This document shows positions 35,686 through 44,308 of a stretch of DNA of 64,000 nucleotides, one piece after another. The notes below the pieces were generated by a model. That model was not told the DNA's origin. It did not search any database and saw only the letters and a list, made by a program, of their open reading frames with translations. The first letter of the stretch is position 1. Every line of letters starts with the position of its first letter. This stretch comes from Methanoculleus sp. UBA374 (lineage in GTDB: Archaea > Halobacteriota > Methanomicrobia > Methanomicrobiales > Methanoculleaceae), in the NCBI GenBank assembly GCA_002508705.1, contig DAYL01000019.1, forward strand, positions 139,241 to 203,240, given 5' to 3'. Made by a program: the position numbers and the translations under genes.

Positions 35686-36252
35686 TCATTCATGTCTTTT
35701 CTTCGTTCTCTTATACCCTTTTAAATCACACACCAAGTAAACCCTTTCTTTGCTTAAATCTGTATCAAAATATTCTTCTTTAACCTCAAATCCTAGTTTA
35801 ATATTCCCTCTGTAAGAAGCTTCATTGTCCAAACTAACTCTTGAAGAAACTCCTGTTATTCTTTTCATTTGAGAAAAATGATATAATGCATTTTGTCTCG
35901 TTATAGTTCCGATCCCTTTGCCTCTATATTCCTTTTTTAATCCTATGTAACCCTCATGAATAGTCTTTTCTTTAATATCTTTCTTATTGAAATAGTATAA
36001 TCCAAGTCCAATGATTTTGTTTTCTGATTTTATTATATAACAAAATTTACTCCCAGTTAAATGAAGAAGCAATTTTTTCCATTTTGAGAGTTCTTTACCA
36101 TTATGCAAATCTTTGTATAAACTGAATGTTTCTTCTAGGTATTCACTTTTACATGGTTCAATAGTAAAATTTTCATATTCAATCTTTTGAAATTCAGGCA
36201 TGTTTGTGCTGTATAATATATTTCGTATAATAAAAATGGTCTTTTTTATCAT
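35686..36252 (-). CDS. GNAT-family acetyltransferase, AT-rich
   Basis: The protein is 188 residues. The acetyl-CoA site motif is EGYIGLKKEYRGKGIGTITR (V/I-x-x-x-x-R-G-x-G-x-G/A). SRVSLDNEASYRGNIKLGF is the usual fourth motif. It is strongly AT-rich and on the opposite strand to the flippase operon. It may acetylate an amino sugar of the glycan. The start could be Met18 (NMPEFQKIEYENF) rather than Met1. Confidence 0.75.
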   Translation of the reverse strand: MIKKTIFIIRNILYSTNMPEFQKIEYENFTIEPCKSEYLEETFSLYKDLHNGKELSKWKKLLLHLTGSKFCYIIKSENKIIGLGLYYFNKKDIKEKTIHEGYIGLKKEYRGKGIGTITRQNALYHFSQMKRITGVSSRVSLDNEASYRGNIKLGFEVKEEYFDTDLSKERVYLVCDLKGYKRTKKRHE

Positions 36253-36273
36253 GGGATATCCCGCTTAAATGTC

Positions 36274-37296
36274 TCATCTATCACTTAATCTGTGGTTTTT
36301 CATGGCCCTTTTGATGCCAAGTGCTATGCTGGAGATGACCCTCCTTCTTGTAACAAAATAATACGGCACTAAAATTGGATTATACCCTGTAGCGTGATAA
36401 CTTAGACGTTGCATATTGCCGTGCATTATATTAACTTGATGGAATCCCATCCTCTGCATTTCTTTCAGAACATTCGCAAATAAGAACTGGTTTGCTCCAC
36501 TGTCTCGAAATGTAGGATCTGAAGCTGCACTCCAAGCATACGCTCGCTTGTTATCCCAGATCCAGATGCGGGATGCTAAGAAATTAGCAGACTCATCTCG
36601 CGCAACCCACATGCCGCCACATCTCTTTCTCTTAATGAGGTCAAGCATGCTCACCAAAAAATTCCCTTCAATAGGAGCATTCAGGTCTTGACGGTCAAAC
36701 ACTTGAGTGAGTAATTTATGATGCACCGCAGCATCATCAAGTCTCTCAATATACAAGCCCGCATCGCCTGCCTTTCTTACTTCTCTTCGGACGCTCTTTG
36801 AAAATCTCTCAGAAAAATTACCTTCTAAATTGACGTAATATGCATACGCCACATGCCCCTCCCAATCACGCCACAAAAAGGGACGAATATCCGATAGATC
36901 GGGTGAGTTGACTATAGTTATTGAAAAATAACGCTCTTTCTCGATACAGTCACAGAGCGTGTTGAGAATACCGCTTTGAACCAACTCGCTCTGGCGTAAT
37001 TTTGTACTGTCAGAATTGGGGAGGAGAACCCCTCCAAACGGAGTGAGGGGGCCCCTTGATACTGCATGGGAGGCGCCCCATCTCGATCTTTTCACAAACA
37101 GTGAGCATCCCCCTACAAACTCGTCATTTTTAAAACAGCCATAGATATTGAGTTTACTTGATGAAGCATCTGCAACCACCTGCAAGTAGTCACTATTGTG
37201 AAAGATGGTTCCTTGAGGTGACCGGATGGCAAAATCATCCCACAAGTTGTACTCATGTGGCTCAAGGATTCTCGCTTCGAAGTCATTTGTTGTCAT
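36274..37296 (-). CDS. FemAB-like GNAT-fold acyltransferase
   Basis: The protein is 340 residues. TIFHNSDYLQVVADAS, the central SVRREVRKAGDAGLYIERLD, and the second GNAT half with MWVARDESANFLASRIWIWD, YAWSAASDPTFRDSGANQFL and FHQVNIMHGNMQRL match FemAB/BioF2-like acyltransferases of surface-glycan loci. These use aminoacyl-tRNA or acyl-CoA to modify amino sugars. Its ATG overlaps the stop of the deacetylase gene (ATGA): the deacetylase would free an amine that this enzyme acylates. That pairing is my inference. Confidence 0.78.
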   Translation of the reverse strand: MTTNDFEARILEPHEYNLWDDFAIRSPQGTIFHNSDYLQVVADASSSKLNIYGCFKNDEFVGGCSLFVKRSRWGASHAVSRGPLTPFGGVLLPNSDSTKLRQSELVQSGILNTLCDCIEKERYFSITIVNSPDLSDIRPFLWRDWEGHVAYAYYVNLEGNFSERFSKSVRREVRKAGDAGLYIERLDDAAVHHKLLTQVFDRQDLNAPIEGNFLVSMLDLIKRKRCGGMWVARDESANFLASRIWIWDNKRAYAWSAASDPTFRDSGANQFLFANVLKEMQRMGFHQVNIMHGNMQRLSYHATGYNPILVPYYFVTRRRVISSIALGIKRAMKNHRLSDR

Positions 37297-38360
37297 TGTA
37301 TCAATCTATTGGCAATTTCTTCCCCGCTCGTCATCCACGCCCCCTTTTCCCTGCAGTATCCAAGCACCTTCTCATACAACTTCACCCGCTCCCCCTCCAT
37401 GTAGGTGTTATGCCAGAGGATGGTAATGACCCCGTGGCAGCGCTCGGTTGCGTCGATGAGCCGGCGGGCGACCTCCCAGGCCTTCCCGGCGTCGAGCCGC
37501 ATGTAGCGATCGAGCGTGCCATCCATGATCGCGAGAGGGATCTCCAGGATGTCGATCTCGCGACCGGCCCGGCGGTCATAGGGCTTGAAGGGATGGCACA
37601 TCCCGTTCCTGAACCCGGCGCAGTCAGCGTATCCAAAGGTGGTGTCGTAGCGGAACCCGGCGCGGCTGAGGTGCTCCCAGGTCTCCGGAACCCGGAATCT
37701 GAGGTAGTGGTTCCGGTAGCCGACGACCGGCCGGCCAAGGACCGCTTCCAGTCGTTGCTTCTCGGTCGTGAGGGCTTCCGGGTCGCAGTAAGCCCGGTGG
37801 CCCCCGTGGAGCCCGACCTCCCACCCGGCGTCGGCGATCCTCCCTATCTCGCCCTCGAGCTCCCTGACATCGTAGGCATAGTCCTGATCCCCCGGGGCGA
37901 GGGAAAGGAAGTAGAAACTCGACCTGGCGCCGTACTGCTCTTCGAGGGCCATGATCTCACGAAAGTTGCAGAGGGGGAGTTTCTTCGACCGGATCTGCCT
38001 CGCGTTTGCGAGGGCCTTTGCAAAGTCTCCGTTCTTCATGGAGGAGAGGGTCGCATACCCCTTAGAGAGAGTGGAGCGGTAGACCGTATCGATGTCATGA
38101 GTGAGGCAGACGGCGAACGGCTGGCCGTCGGGGTACTCGGGGCGGTAGCCCTGCTCTGCGAGGTACTGCGAGGCTCGGGGCTCAAAAGGCTCGCGGTAGC
38201 CGCTCATATAGTGAGGGAACCGGTCGTAGCCGTCCCTGAATGTCTCGTCGTACTCCTCTGCGCAGGTGAAGAGGTGCCAGATCTCTGGATCTCGCTGGAG
38301 AATGTCGTACATCTGCATGACTGTATTATAGAACTGTTTGTGTCGTCGGTTTAAGTTCAT
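37293..38360 (-). CDS. Polysaccharide deacetylase (NodB-like)
   Basis: The protein is 355 residues from ATG 38358-38360 (the frame is open to 38453, but that part overlaps repetitive pseudogene DNA). Metal-site motifs are VCLTHDIDTV (His-Asp) and GLHGGHRAY (His-x2-His). RPVVGYRNHYLRF and the late TILWHNTYMEG follow. It belongs to the polysaccharide deacetylase group of about 350 residues found in archaeal and bacterial EPS loci. It is the last intact gene of the polysaccharide locus. Confidence 0.85.
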   Translation of the reverse strand: MNLNRRHKQFYNTVMQMYDILQRDPEIWHLFTCAEEYDETFRDGYDRFPHYMSGYREPFEPRASQYLAEQGYRPEYPDGQPFAVCLTHDIDTVYRSTLSKGYATLSSMKNGDFAKALANARQIRSKKLPLCNFREIMALEEQYGARSSFYFLSLAPGDQDYAYDVRELEGEIGRIADAGWEVGLHGGHRAYCDPEALTTEKQRLEAVLGRPVVGYRNHYLRFRVPETWEHLSRAGFRYDTTFGYADCAGFRNGMCHPFKPYDRRAGREIDILEIPLAIMDGTLDRYMRLDAGKAWEVARRLIDATERCHGVITILWHNTYMEGERVKLYEKVLGYCREKGAWMTSGEEIANRLIQ

Positions 38361-38389
38361 GTCTATTCTTATCACCCTGCCCCGCTCTA

Positions 38390-38812
38390 CACATCCTGGT
38401 CCACCACGTTCCGCCCGTCGACGACCGCCGGCCGCTCGCACCCGCACAACCACTTCACCTCTGCGGACACCAGCCCCCGGTACTCCTTATGCCCGGCAAA
38501 GACCCCCCGCGTCCACACCCGGGAGCACATCCTCGAGGTCCCGCAAGAGCCCGGGCGGTGCATCCGGCGACGTAAGATCTGGGTCCATCTGGGTCCGTGT
38601 ACCGCGACCTGCGCGCCTTTAAATTGCGTCATTTCGTAGAACGGCTCCTCCGGAGTGTTCCGCGCGTCGTCGGAGTCGTTGTTGAAGGTCCCGGCCGGGG
38701 AACGCGATCCGCGCGCCCGCGAGGGTTTTCCCCGCCTGCGCCGACTCCGTCAGGTGGAGCATGTGCCCGGGCATGAAGTCGTTGACGGCGCGGGTGTAGA
38801 GGGACTCCCGGC
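38390..38812 (-). pseudogene. wecC: UDP-ManNAc dehydrogenase fragment (copy 1)
   Basis: Leftward pieces match the 44309-45451 copy: RESLYTRAVNDFMPGHMLHL, KTLAGARIAF, then shifted FAGHKEYRGL with CGCERPAVVDGRNVVD. Large parts and the whole NAD domain are missing. It is fused upstream to an epimerase fragment (38815-39178) through ARAPAGRE, an illegitimate joint. Confidence 0.75.
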
Positions 38813-38870
38813 CGGCCGGGGCACGGGCGGGATGGCTGCCTGGTGGAAGATGCCGTCCGCACCCGGGAAG

Positions 38871-38968
38871 GAGTCGCAACTCGCACCTCCGGTGCTCGAA
38901 CTCCGTTCCCATGGAACGTCGTTCCTGCCGGTGCTCCCGCTCCTGCCCTTCGGCCAGTCGTGTCTCCA
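38871..38968. repeat. Mini-hairpin array
   Basis: GAGT-cgca-ACTC (38871-38882), GCACC-tcc-GGTGC (38883-38895), linker tcgaactcc, GTTCC-cat-GGAAC (38905-38917), linker gtcgttcctgcc, then CTGCCCttcGGCCAGtcgt. It interrupts the epimerase fragment between the codons for ...LMET and those for ...ADGIFHQ. Confidence 0.65.
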
Positions 38969-39010
38969 TCAGGAGGTCGAGATCGGTGATGCTCCCCTCG
39001 AGGAATGTCA

Positions 39011-39452
<442 letters not shown>

Positions 39453-39784
39453 GTCCCGGTTCGTCTCGTAAGACCGAGCTCCTGGGTGGTCTTCTCCTCG
39501 GTCATCTTAGTAACCCTCCTGGAGGACAATAGGAGGTCGAAGAGAAAAAGGCTGACCGTAAGGGTTATATTGAAGAATCCGGGGCGCGAAAAATGTCTGT
39601 CCTGCCGCTACTCATCCGGTCACCGGCGAGGATTGTCGCCGGGAGCAGCATGCCTATCCAGTGGATTGCCGCAGGGAGTCTCCTGTCCAGATGAGTGTAA
39701 AGCGTTGCGTCACCATCTCCCCGCGACCGGCCACCTAGGGAAAAGCGTTATCCTGATCGGCGGGTAACAGAAATATGGTGCGGC

Positions 39785-40087
39785 ATGCTTACGGCTGAGA
39801 GCATCATCGGAGCGCTGGCGGAACACCGGGAACGGATCAGGAGCCTTGGCGTCCGGCGGATCGGGGTCTTTGGTTCCTTCGTCCGGGGTGAAGAGCACGA
39901 GGAGAGCGATATCGATATTCTCATCGAGTTTGAGGAGGGGGGACGTTCTTTCGACACGTATATGGATCTCAAGTTCTTCCTCGAAGATCTCTTCAGGAGA
40001 AGGGTCGACCTCGTCGACCGCGATACTATCAAGCCGGCTTTAAGACCCCACATCCTCCGGAGCGTCCGGTATGCCCCGGGAATATAA
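39785..40087 (+). CDS. mntA: MntA-type nucleotidyltransferase antitoxin (copy 1)
   Basis: The protein is 100 residues. The minimal nucleotidyltransferase motif GVFGSFVRGEEHEESDIDIL (Gly-Ser-x10-Asp-x-Asp) and a second Asp at VDLVDRD are intact. MntA enzymes AMPylate and silence their HEPN partner toxins. The gene overlaps the HEPN gene by 17 nt. A near-identical pair lies at 43357-43990, including 50 bp of upstream DNA, so one is a recent duplicate. Confidence 0.9.
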   Translation: MLTAESIIGALAEHRERIRSLGVRRIGVFGSFVRGEEHEESDIDILIEFEEGGRSFDTYMDLKFFLEDLFRRRVDLVDRDTIKPALRPHILRSVRYAPGI

Positions 40088-40418
40088 CCTCTACCTCCGT
40101 GATATCCTTGAGGCAATCAAGAGGATTGAGCAATATACACAGGGAATGGACTACGAAGCGTTCATGGAGAACCATCTTGTACAGGATGGAGTGATCCGGA
40201 ACCTCATGGTCATCGGTGAGGCCACGAAGCTCATCCCCGAGCCGCTCAAATGCGAGCATACCAGTATCCCCTGGAGAAAGATTGCGGGGATGCGGGACAT
40301 CCTGATTCACGCCTACTTCGGGGTCCATAACGAGATCGTGTGGGATGTCGTCCGGAACAAAATCCCGGAACTGCAGGTTGCCGTCAGGCAGATGCTCGAT
40401 AAGGAACCTACCCGATAG
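40071..40418 (+). CDS. hepT: HEPN-domain toxin HepT (copy 1)
   Basis: The protein is 115 residues (DUF86/HepT-like). The HEPN RNase motif Arg-x4-His-x-Tyr is present as RDILIHAY. NLMVIGEATKLIPEPLK and WRKIAGMRD are typical. It is the RNA-cleaving toxin controlled by the overlapping mntA gene. Compared with copy 2 it has Cys/Thr changes but no broken motif. Confidence 0.9.
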   Translation: MPREYNLYLRDILEAIKRIEQYTQGMDYEAFMENHLVQDGVIRNLMVIGEATKLIPEPLKCEHTSIPWRKIAGMRDILIHAYFGVHNEIVWDVVRNKIPELQVAVRQMLDKEPTR

Positions 40419-40500
40419 GGATCACTTTTCCCGCTTCATCCGGAGAACGATCCGGGACGAGATCCCTGATCATCTGCATAATTTCTTGTTGAGGATACTC

Positions 40501-40673
40501 ATGACCGGCAAGCAGACGTCAGGGAGAGCATCAGGGTGCTCACTGAAAAGCTCGATCTTCTCCTCAATGAGAGGGAGAGCATGGCGATGATGAAACTCTC
40601 CGGGCGGTCGCTCTCCGCTTTTCTCTCCGAGGAGCCCGACCTCTATACCATCAGGGATGCCGGGGCTGCATAG
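40501..40673 (+). pseudogene. Antitoxin gene with 1-nt frameshift
   Basis: ATG 40501 starts Met-Thr-Gly-Lys, then a 1-nt shift leads to ADVRESIRVLTEKLDLLLNE, then SMAMMKLSGRSLSAFLSEEP and DLYTIRDAGAA with stop 40671-40673. It lies 2 bp before a PemK/MazF-like gene, the usual order. A homologous remnant lies at 44013-44179. The shift would leave the toxin without antitoxin unless the call is a sequencing error. Confidence 0.6.
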
Positions 40674-40675
40674 CG

Positions 40676-41005
40676 ATGAAAGGAAAGATTGTTCTGATAC
40701 CGTTTCCTCCTCCCCATCTCACCGCAACAAACCTGCGCCCGGCACTTGTCCTCCATGAGGGTGACCGCGATGTGGTCCTCGCCTTCATCTCGTCAAAAAT
40801 CCATGTGGGAGCGGGTCCGGCAGGGATTATGGTAACCACTTCACACGTAGGCTTTTCAAGAAGCGGTCTCAAAGTCGATTCAGTTATCCGGGCGAAGGTC
40901 GGCCTTTCAGACCTTCACTCACCAACGGCACCCTTGATTCTGCAAGGAGATCCGCTACAAACGATCTCTGTTTGCGTACACCGGCTTCCATCTCAGCCTC
41001 CATAA
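40676..41005 (+). CDS. PemK/MazF-like toxin, C-terminus altered
   Basis: The ORF is 109 residues. N-terminal GKIVLIPFPPPHLTATNLRP with ALVLHEGDRDVVLAFISSKI is the MazF/PemK beta-barrel start, and GLKVDSVIRAKVGLSDL fits the middle. The last 25 residues (LQTISVCVHRLPSQPP) do not look native, so the gene may be truncated. The frameshifted antitoxin precedes it. The duplicated segment at 44.1 kb has lost this toxin. Confidence 0.6.
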   Translation: MKGKIVLIPFPPPHLTATNLRPALVLHEGDRDVVLAFISSKIHVGAGPAGIMVTTSHVGFSRSGLKVDSVIRAKVGLSDLHSPTAPLILQGDPLQTISVCVHRLPSQPP

Positions 41006-41069
41006 GATGATAACGGCGATCTCCTGCCATGCCGCCTCGCACGTTAAACTGTCAGACTGAAAAAGGAGG

Positions 41070-41545
41070 TAGTATTCCTGTAGTGCGTGCTGGTTCTTAT
41101 CGTTCCAGCCGATCCCCCTGTACGCAAACCCCGCGTTGATCCACACATCCGGATCCACAACATTCCGCCCGTCGACGATCGCCGGGTGTTGGCACCCGCA
41201 CAACCGCCGCACCTCTTCAGGCACCAACCCCCGGTACTCCTTGTGGCGTCCGCGCCCGCGAGAGCTCCGGCGGGACGTCCGGCGACGTCGCCGGGTCCAC
41301 CCAGGGGTCGTGCATCATGCCCGCCGCGAGCGCCGCCTCATAGATCGGTTTCGTCGGCGTGTTCCACGCGTCGTCGGAGCCGTTTGACGAAGGCCCGGCC
41401 GGGGAGCGCCAACTTCGTCAGGTGCAGCATGTGCGCCAGCATGAAGTCGCTGATGGCGCGGGCGAGGGTGTAGAGCGACTCCTGGCTGGGGCACGGACGG
41501 GATGGCCGCTTGGTGGAAGATGCCGTCCGCACCCGGGAAGGAGTC
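41070..41545 (-). pseudogene. wecC: UDP-ManNAc dehydrogenase plus epimerase fragments (copy 2)
   Basis: Leftward frames read PEEVRRLCGCQHPAIVDGRN with VVDPDVWINAGFAYRGIGWN, and upstream pieces of the central dehydrogenase (HDPWVDPATSPDVPPELS-like, SDFMLAHMLHLTKLALPGRA). The 5' side is joined to a piece of the epimerase (GADGIFHQAAIPSVP). Frames shift repeatedly and the NAD domain is missing. This is the same joint type as at 38.8 kb, so one arose from the other by duplication. Confidence 0.75.
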
Positions 41546-41546
41546 A

Positions 41547-41717
41547 CAACTCGCACCTCCGGTGCTCCAACTCTGTTCCTCGCACCTAACGGTGCTCACG
41601 CTCACTGTGTTCGCGCCTCGAAGCCTGATGTCTTCTCAAACTCCTGTCCTGCGGACAGTCGTTCCTAGGAGGAGCGTCGTTCCTGACGGTGCTCCCGCTC
41701 CTGTCGGAACATCGCGA
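41547..41717. repeat. Mini-hairpin array joining epimerase and family M fragments
   Basis: GAGT-caca-ACTC, GCACC-tcc-GGTGC, GCACC-taac-GGTGC (41582-41595), linker TCACGCTC, CGAAG..CTTC, linker TCAAACTC, CTGTCC-tgc-GGACAG (41644-41658), linker TCGTTCC, then pairs around GTTCC/GGAGC ending tcggaacatcgcgact. About 130 bp is nearly identical to 51771-51915. Confidence 0.75.
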
Positions 41718-41822
41718 CTCCAACGCCATCTTCACCTGTACGACCATCCGGACCTCGTCCAGAGAGGACGACGCGATCCATGATGCGGTCGACCTGGGCC
41801 GACGCCGTCCCCGCACCGGAGT
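41712..41822 (+). pseudogene. C-terminal fragment of family M
   Basis: The fragment codes CDSNAIFTCTTIRTSS, then EDDAIHDAVD with a shift to TWADAVPAPE and stop. It matches the C-terminus of the repeated family found at 42486, 46632 and 49810 (YVTFTRK...ISSYxDDAxxDAV). It begins exactly at the end of a hairpin array and has no N-terminal part. The bases 41822-42013 hold nothing supported. Confidence 0.55.
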
Positions 41823-42013
41823 GAAAGGAAGTCTCTTACCCCCGCTCTTTTTTTCCCGTGCCGGGAGCTTGGCAACCGGGGCGGCCCCCCTTACCTGTGG
41901 GGACGTTTTGTTTTACCGGGCAGTGGTGGATGTTCCCGAAGAGGAGGAGATCGGAGCGGGAAAAGTATCATCTGCCTGGAGCACCTACATCTGCATATCC
42001 TGGAGTGTGTGGC

Positions 42014-42223
42014 ATGGGAGTGCAATACATCTGTGATGCAGAAGGAAGAAAGACTGGCGTTATCGTGCCAATCGACCTCTGGGACAGCCTGAATGCCGAA
42101 AAACCTGCCGACAAACGGGTTGGGGTTCCGGATCCCGAAAAATATCGGGGAATATACAGAGACTTAAACATCGATCTGAAGGCTGAAATTCGAAACCTGC
42201 GGGATGAATGGAACCGTATATGA
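42014..42223 (+). CDS. VapB-type antitoxin
   Basis: The protein is 69 residues. The N-terminus VQYICDAEGRKTGVIVPIDL with WDSLN follows the Phd/VapB-like pattern of archaeal antitoxins. The C-terminus (YRDLNIDLKAEIRNLRDEWN) would wrap the toxin. Its stop overlaps the ATG of a PIN-domain start (ATGA). The toxin is truncated, so this antitoxin is orphaned. Confidence 0.65.
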   Translation: MGVQYICDAEGRKTGVIVPIDLWDSLNAEKPADKRVGVPDPEKYRGIYRDLNIDLKAEIRNLRDEWNRI

Positions 42224-42312
42224 GCCGATATCTGCTCGATACGAACATTCTCGTCACGATATTCACCCGGAACCCCAGTTCGGCAGGTCCCGGCCCGGGA
42301 AAGAATGAGTAA
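42220..42312 (+). pseudogene. vapC: Truncated VapC PIN toxin
   Basis: The ORF is 30 codons: SRYLLDTNILVTIFTRNPSS is the typical PIN N-terminus with the first catalytic Asp. The frame then ends in Gly-Pro-Gly-Lys-Asn-Glu and TAA. The other three acidic residues are missing. The following 42313-42480 holds a scrap reading MAFGLSAALVIGSG in the same strand, possibly from the lost C-terminus. Confidence 0.65.
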
Positions 42313-42485
42313 CTCTCCTGAGTGTCCGGTATGGCCCCGTCTTCCTGGAGGAGGTCTCTTTGGAAAAACAGCAATAGGATGGCCTTCGGTCTCTCGGCAG
42401 CTCTGGTGATAGGATCCGGCTGATATCACCTAGGAGCGTACTGTAGGGTTGTCTGCCCATATCTCCGGGAAGTAAGGAGATACCC

Positions 42486-43030
42486 ATGGCAGACTTCGTG
42501 CAGAAGACCGTGAACAAGACGGCAATCCGGGACCTCGCCGTCCCGATCGCCGACGTAACGTCGTTTAACAACCTCATCGAGACCGTCATCGACGACAACC
42601 CCTTCGGGTGTGTCGGGTATACCGGCCCCGGCGGTCAGCCTGTCGCCGCCGTCGTCCGGAACCGCGAGCACTACACCGCGAAGGTGGACTTCATCAACGA
42701 GGAGACCGCGAAAAGGGTCGGGAGCGTCTCCCTGCAGTCCCCCTCGATCGCCGCCTTCAATGCGAACGCCGCGGAGGCTCTCGCCAACGCGACCCTCGCG
42801 GCCGCGATGGGCGGAGTGGCCGAGCGCAACAACGCCCGCGAGACCTACTACGCTCAACTCAAGTGCCACGACCCGTCGGGTGATTCGAAGCCTTCGGCTT
42901 CTCACGCTCTGGTTCAAACGAGCCCTCGTGAGTCGAAGCCCTTCGGCCTTCTCCTGCTCCTGCCGCTCGCTGCGCTCTCGTCAGTCGCGACTCCTACGTC
43001 ACCTTCACCAGGAAGACCGTCCGGGACTCG
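42486..43030 (+). pseudogene. Family M protein copy 1, broken by hairpin array
   Basis: ATG 42486 follows a good SD (aaggag). The product begins ADFVQKTVNKTAIRDLAVPI with DDNPFGCVGYTGPGGQPVAA, YTAKVDF, SVSLQSPSIAAFNANAAEAL and NNARETYYAQLKCHDPSG. Then the array 42883-42991 interrupts it. The natural continuation DSYVTFTRKTVR resumes in another frame and breaks off into an Orc1/Cdc6 fragment. I do not recognise the family. Three more copies in the window show it was amplified. Confidence 0.65.
42883..42993. repeat. Mini-hairpin array inside family M copy 1
   Basis: GAAGCC-ttc-GGCTTC (42887-42901), linker TCACGCTC, GGTTC-aaac-GAGCC, CTCGTGAG, GAAG-ccc-ttc-ggc-CTTC, linker TCCTGCTC, then CGCTCGCTGCG and the terminal palindrome-like cagtcgcgact. 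The same insertion point (after the codons for CHDPSG) is used in copies 2 and 3. Confidence 0.75.
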
Positions 43031-43326
43031 CCTTCCTCCTCCGGCCTGTCCTACGGGGCGGGAGCGCCCTCTCCGCCGTCCTCCGTGGTCTGCTGGGGGC
43101 CGGGAGGGCCACCGCCGCCCGCCGGCTCTTCTGGGAAGTCAGGGAGGAGATCCAAAGGGTCGTCCCGGTCTATGTCAACTGCTGGCACGACCACACCCCG
43201 CTCACCGTCTACCGGAGTATTTTTGCGCAGGTCTGCGGCTACGCTCCGCCGCTGGCCGGTAGATATCTCGACGATATCAAACAGAGGGTCGCCGCTCGGC
43301 AACCCGCGGGGGAAAAGCGTTATCCC
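43030..43326 (+). pseudogene. Orc1/Cdc6 replication initiator fragment
   Basis: The rightward frame reads AFLLRPVLRGGSALSAVLRG, LLGAGRATAARRLFWEVREE, IQRVVPVYVNCWHDHTPLTV, YRSIFAQVCGYAPPLAGRYL. This is the N-terminal AAA+ part of archaeal Orc1/Cdc6 (LRP-LRGG, P-loop, FVNC). The P-loop is degenerate: GLLGAGRAT where GPPGTGKTT is expected, so the essential Lys is Arg. The fragment lacks Walker B and the winged helix. It is fused to the broken family M copy. Confidence 0.6.
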
Positions 43327-43356
43327 GACCGACGGGTAACAGGAGTATGGTGCAGC

Positions 43357-43659
43357 ATGCTTACGGCTGAGAGCATCCTCGGAGCGCTGGCGGAACACCG
43401 GGAGCAGATCCGGAACCTCGGCATCCGGCGGATCGGGATCTTCGGTTCCTTCGCCCGGGGGGAAGAGCATGAGGAGAGCGATATCGATATCCTCATCGAG
43501 TTTGAGGAGGGCGGGCGTTCCTTTGATGCGTATATGGACCTCAAGTTCTTCCTCGAAGATCTCTTCAGGAGGAGAGTCGACCTTGTCGATCGCGATACCG
43601 TCAAGCCGGCTCTCGCGCCGTATATCCTCCGGAGTATCCGGTATGCCCCGGGAGTATAA
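43357..43659 (+). CDS. mntA: MntA-type nucleotidyltransferase antitoxin (copy 2)
   Basis: The protein is 100 residues and almost identical to 39785-40087, with motif GIFGSFARGEEHEESDIDIL and VDLVDRD. It overlaps the HEPN gene by 17 nt. Upstream 40-50 bp (gaaaagcgttatcc..gggtaacag) is shared with copy 1. It should AMPylate the HEPN partner. Two near-identical pairs allow cross-neutralisation. Confidence 0.9.
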   Translation: MLTAESILGALAEHREQIRNLGIRRIGIFGSFARGEEHEESDIDILIEFEEGGRSFDAYMDLKFFLEDLFRRRVDLVDRDTVKPALAPYILRSIRYAPGV

Positions 43660-43990
43660 CCTCTATCTCCGTGATATTCTCGAGGCTATCGAGAGGATTG
43701 AGCAGTATACACGAGGGATGAACTATGAAGCGTTCACGGAGAACAACCTCGTGCAAGATGGGGTGATCCGGAACCTCATGGTCATCGGCGAGGCCGCGAA
43801 GCTCATCCCCGAGCCGCTCAAAGGTGAGTATAACGGCGTCCCCTGGAGAAAGATCATGGGGATGCGGGACATCCTGATTCACGCATACTTCGGTATCCAT
43901 GACGAGATCGTGTGGGACGTCGTCCGGAACAAGCTCCCGGACCTGCAGGTTGCGGTCAGGCAGATGCTTGATAAGGAACCTATTCGATAA
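43643..43990 (+). CDS. hepT: HEPN-domain toxin HepT (copy 2)
   Basis: The protein is 115 residues, with ATG 43643 inside the end of mntA. The RDILIHAY motif is intact. NLMVIGEAAKLIPEPLKGEY differs slightly from copy 1 (Thr to Ala, Cys to Gly). It forms the second of four mntA/hepT-type loci in 13 kb. Confidence 0.9.
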   Translation: MPREYNLYLRDILEAIERIEQYTRGMNYEAFTENNLVQDGVIRNLMVIGEAAKLIPEPLKGEYNGVPWRKIMGMRDILIHAYFGIHDEIVWDVVRNKLPDLQVAVRQMLDKEPIR

Positions 43991-44012
43991 CTTCTCGCCT
44001 GTGAGGATACCC

Positions 44013-44179
44013 ATGACCGATATCGAGACGGACAGCAGGGAGATCGAGGGGAGCAACCGACCCTCGATGAGCGGGGGGCTGTGGCGATGATGACTCTTTC
44101 TGAGCGGCCATCCTCTACCATTCTCTCCGGGGAGCCCGGCCTCTATGCCATCGGAGATGCCGGGGCCGTGTGTCGGTGA
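44013..44179 (+). pseudogene. Decayed antitoxin copy without its toxin
   Basis: ATG 44013 reads Met-Thr-Asp-Ile-Glu; after a shift LDERGAVAMMTLSERPSSTI and LSGEPGLYAIGDAGA match the antitoxin at 40501-40673. The PemK-like toxin that follows it there is deleted here; only a tail-like caaaccgatctctgtttc remains at about 44208. It supports duplication of the 39.7-41 kb segment followed by decay. Confidence 0.55.
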
Positions 44180-44308
44180 AAGAACCGCGCCCAGCATTCA
44201 CCTGCCGCAAACCGATCTCTGTTTCCCACCTTCCATAGTATCGTCTCTAGAGGGGACGTTGGGCCGATCTCCCGCCCCTCTGCACGTTACAGGCAGGGAA
44301 AAAAGATA

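Noticed and set aside
37158..38354. 398-codon open frame on the plus strand
   Set aside because: It is the mirror frame of the FemAB-like and deacetylase genes, which carry clear motifs and linked starts.
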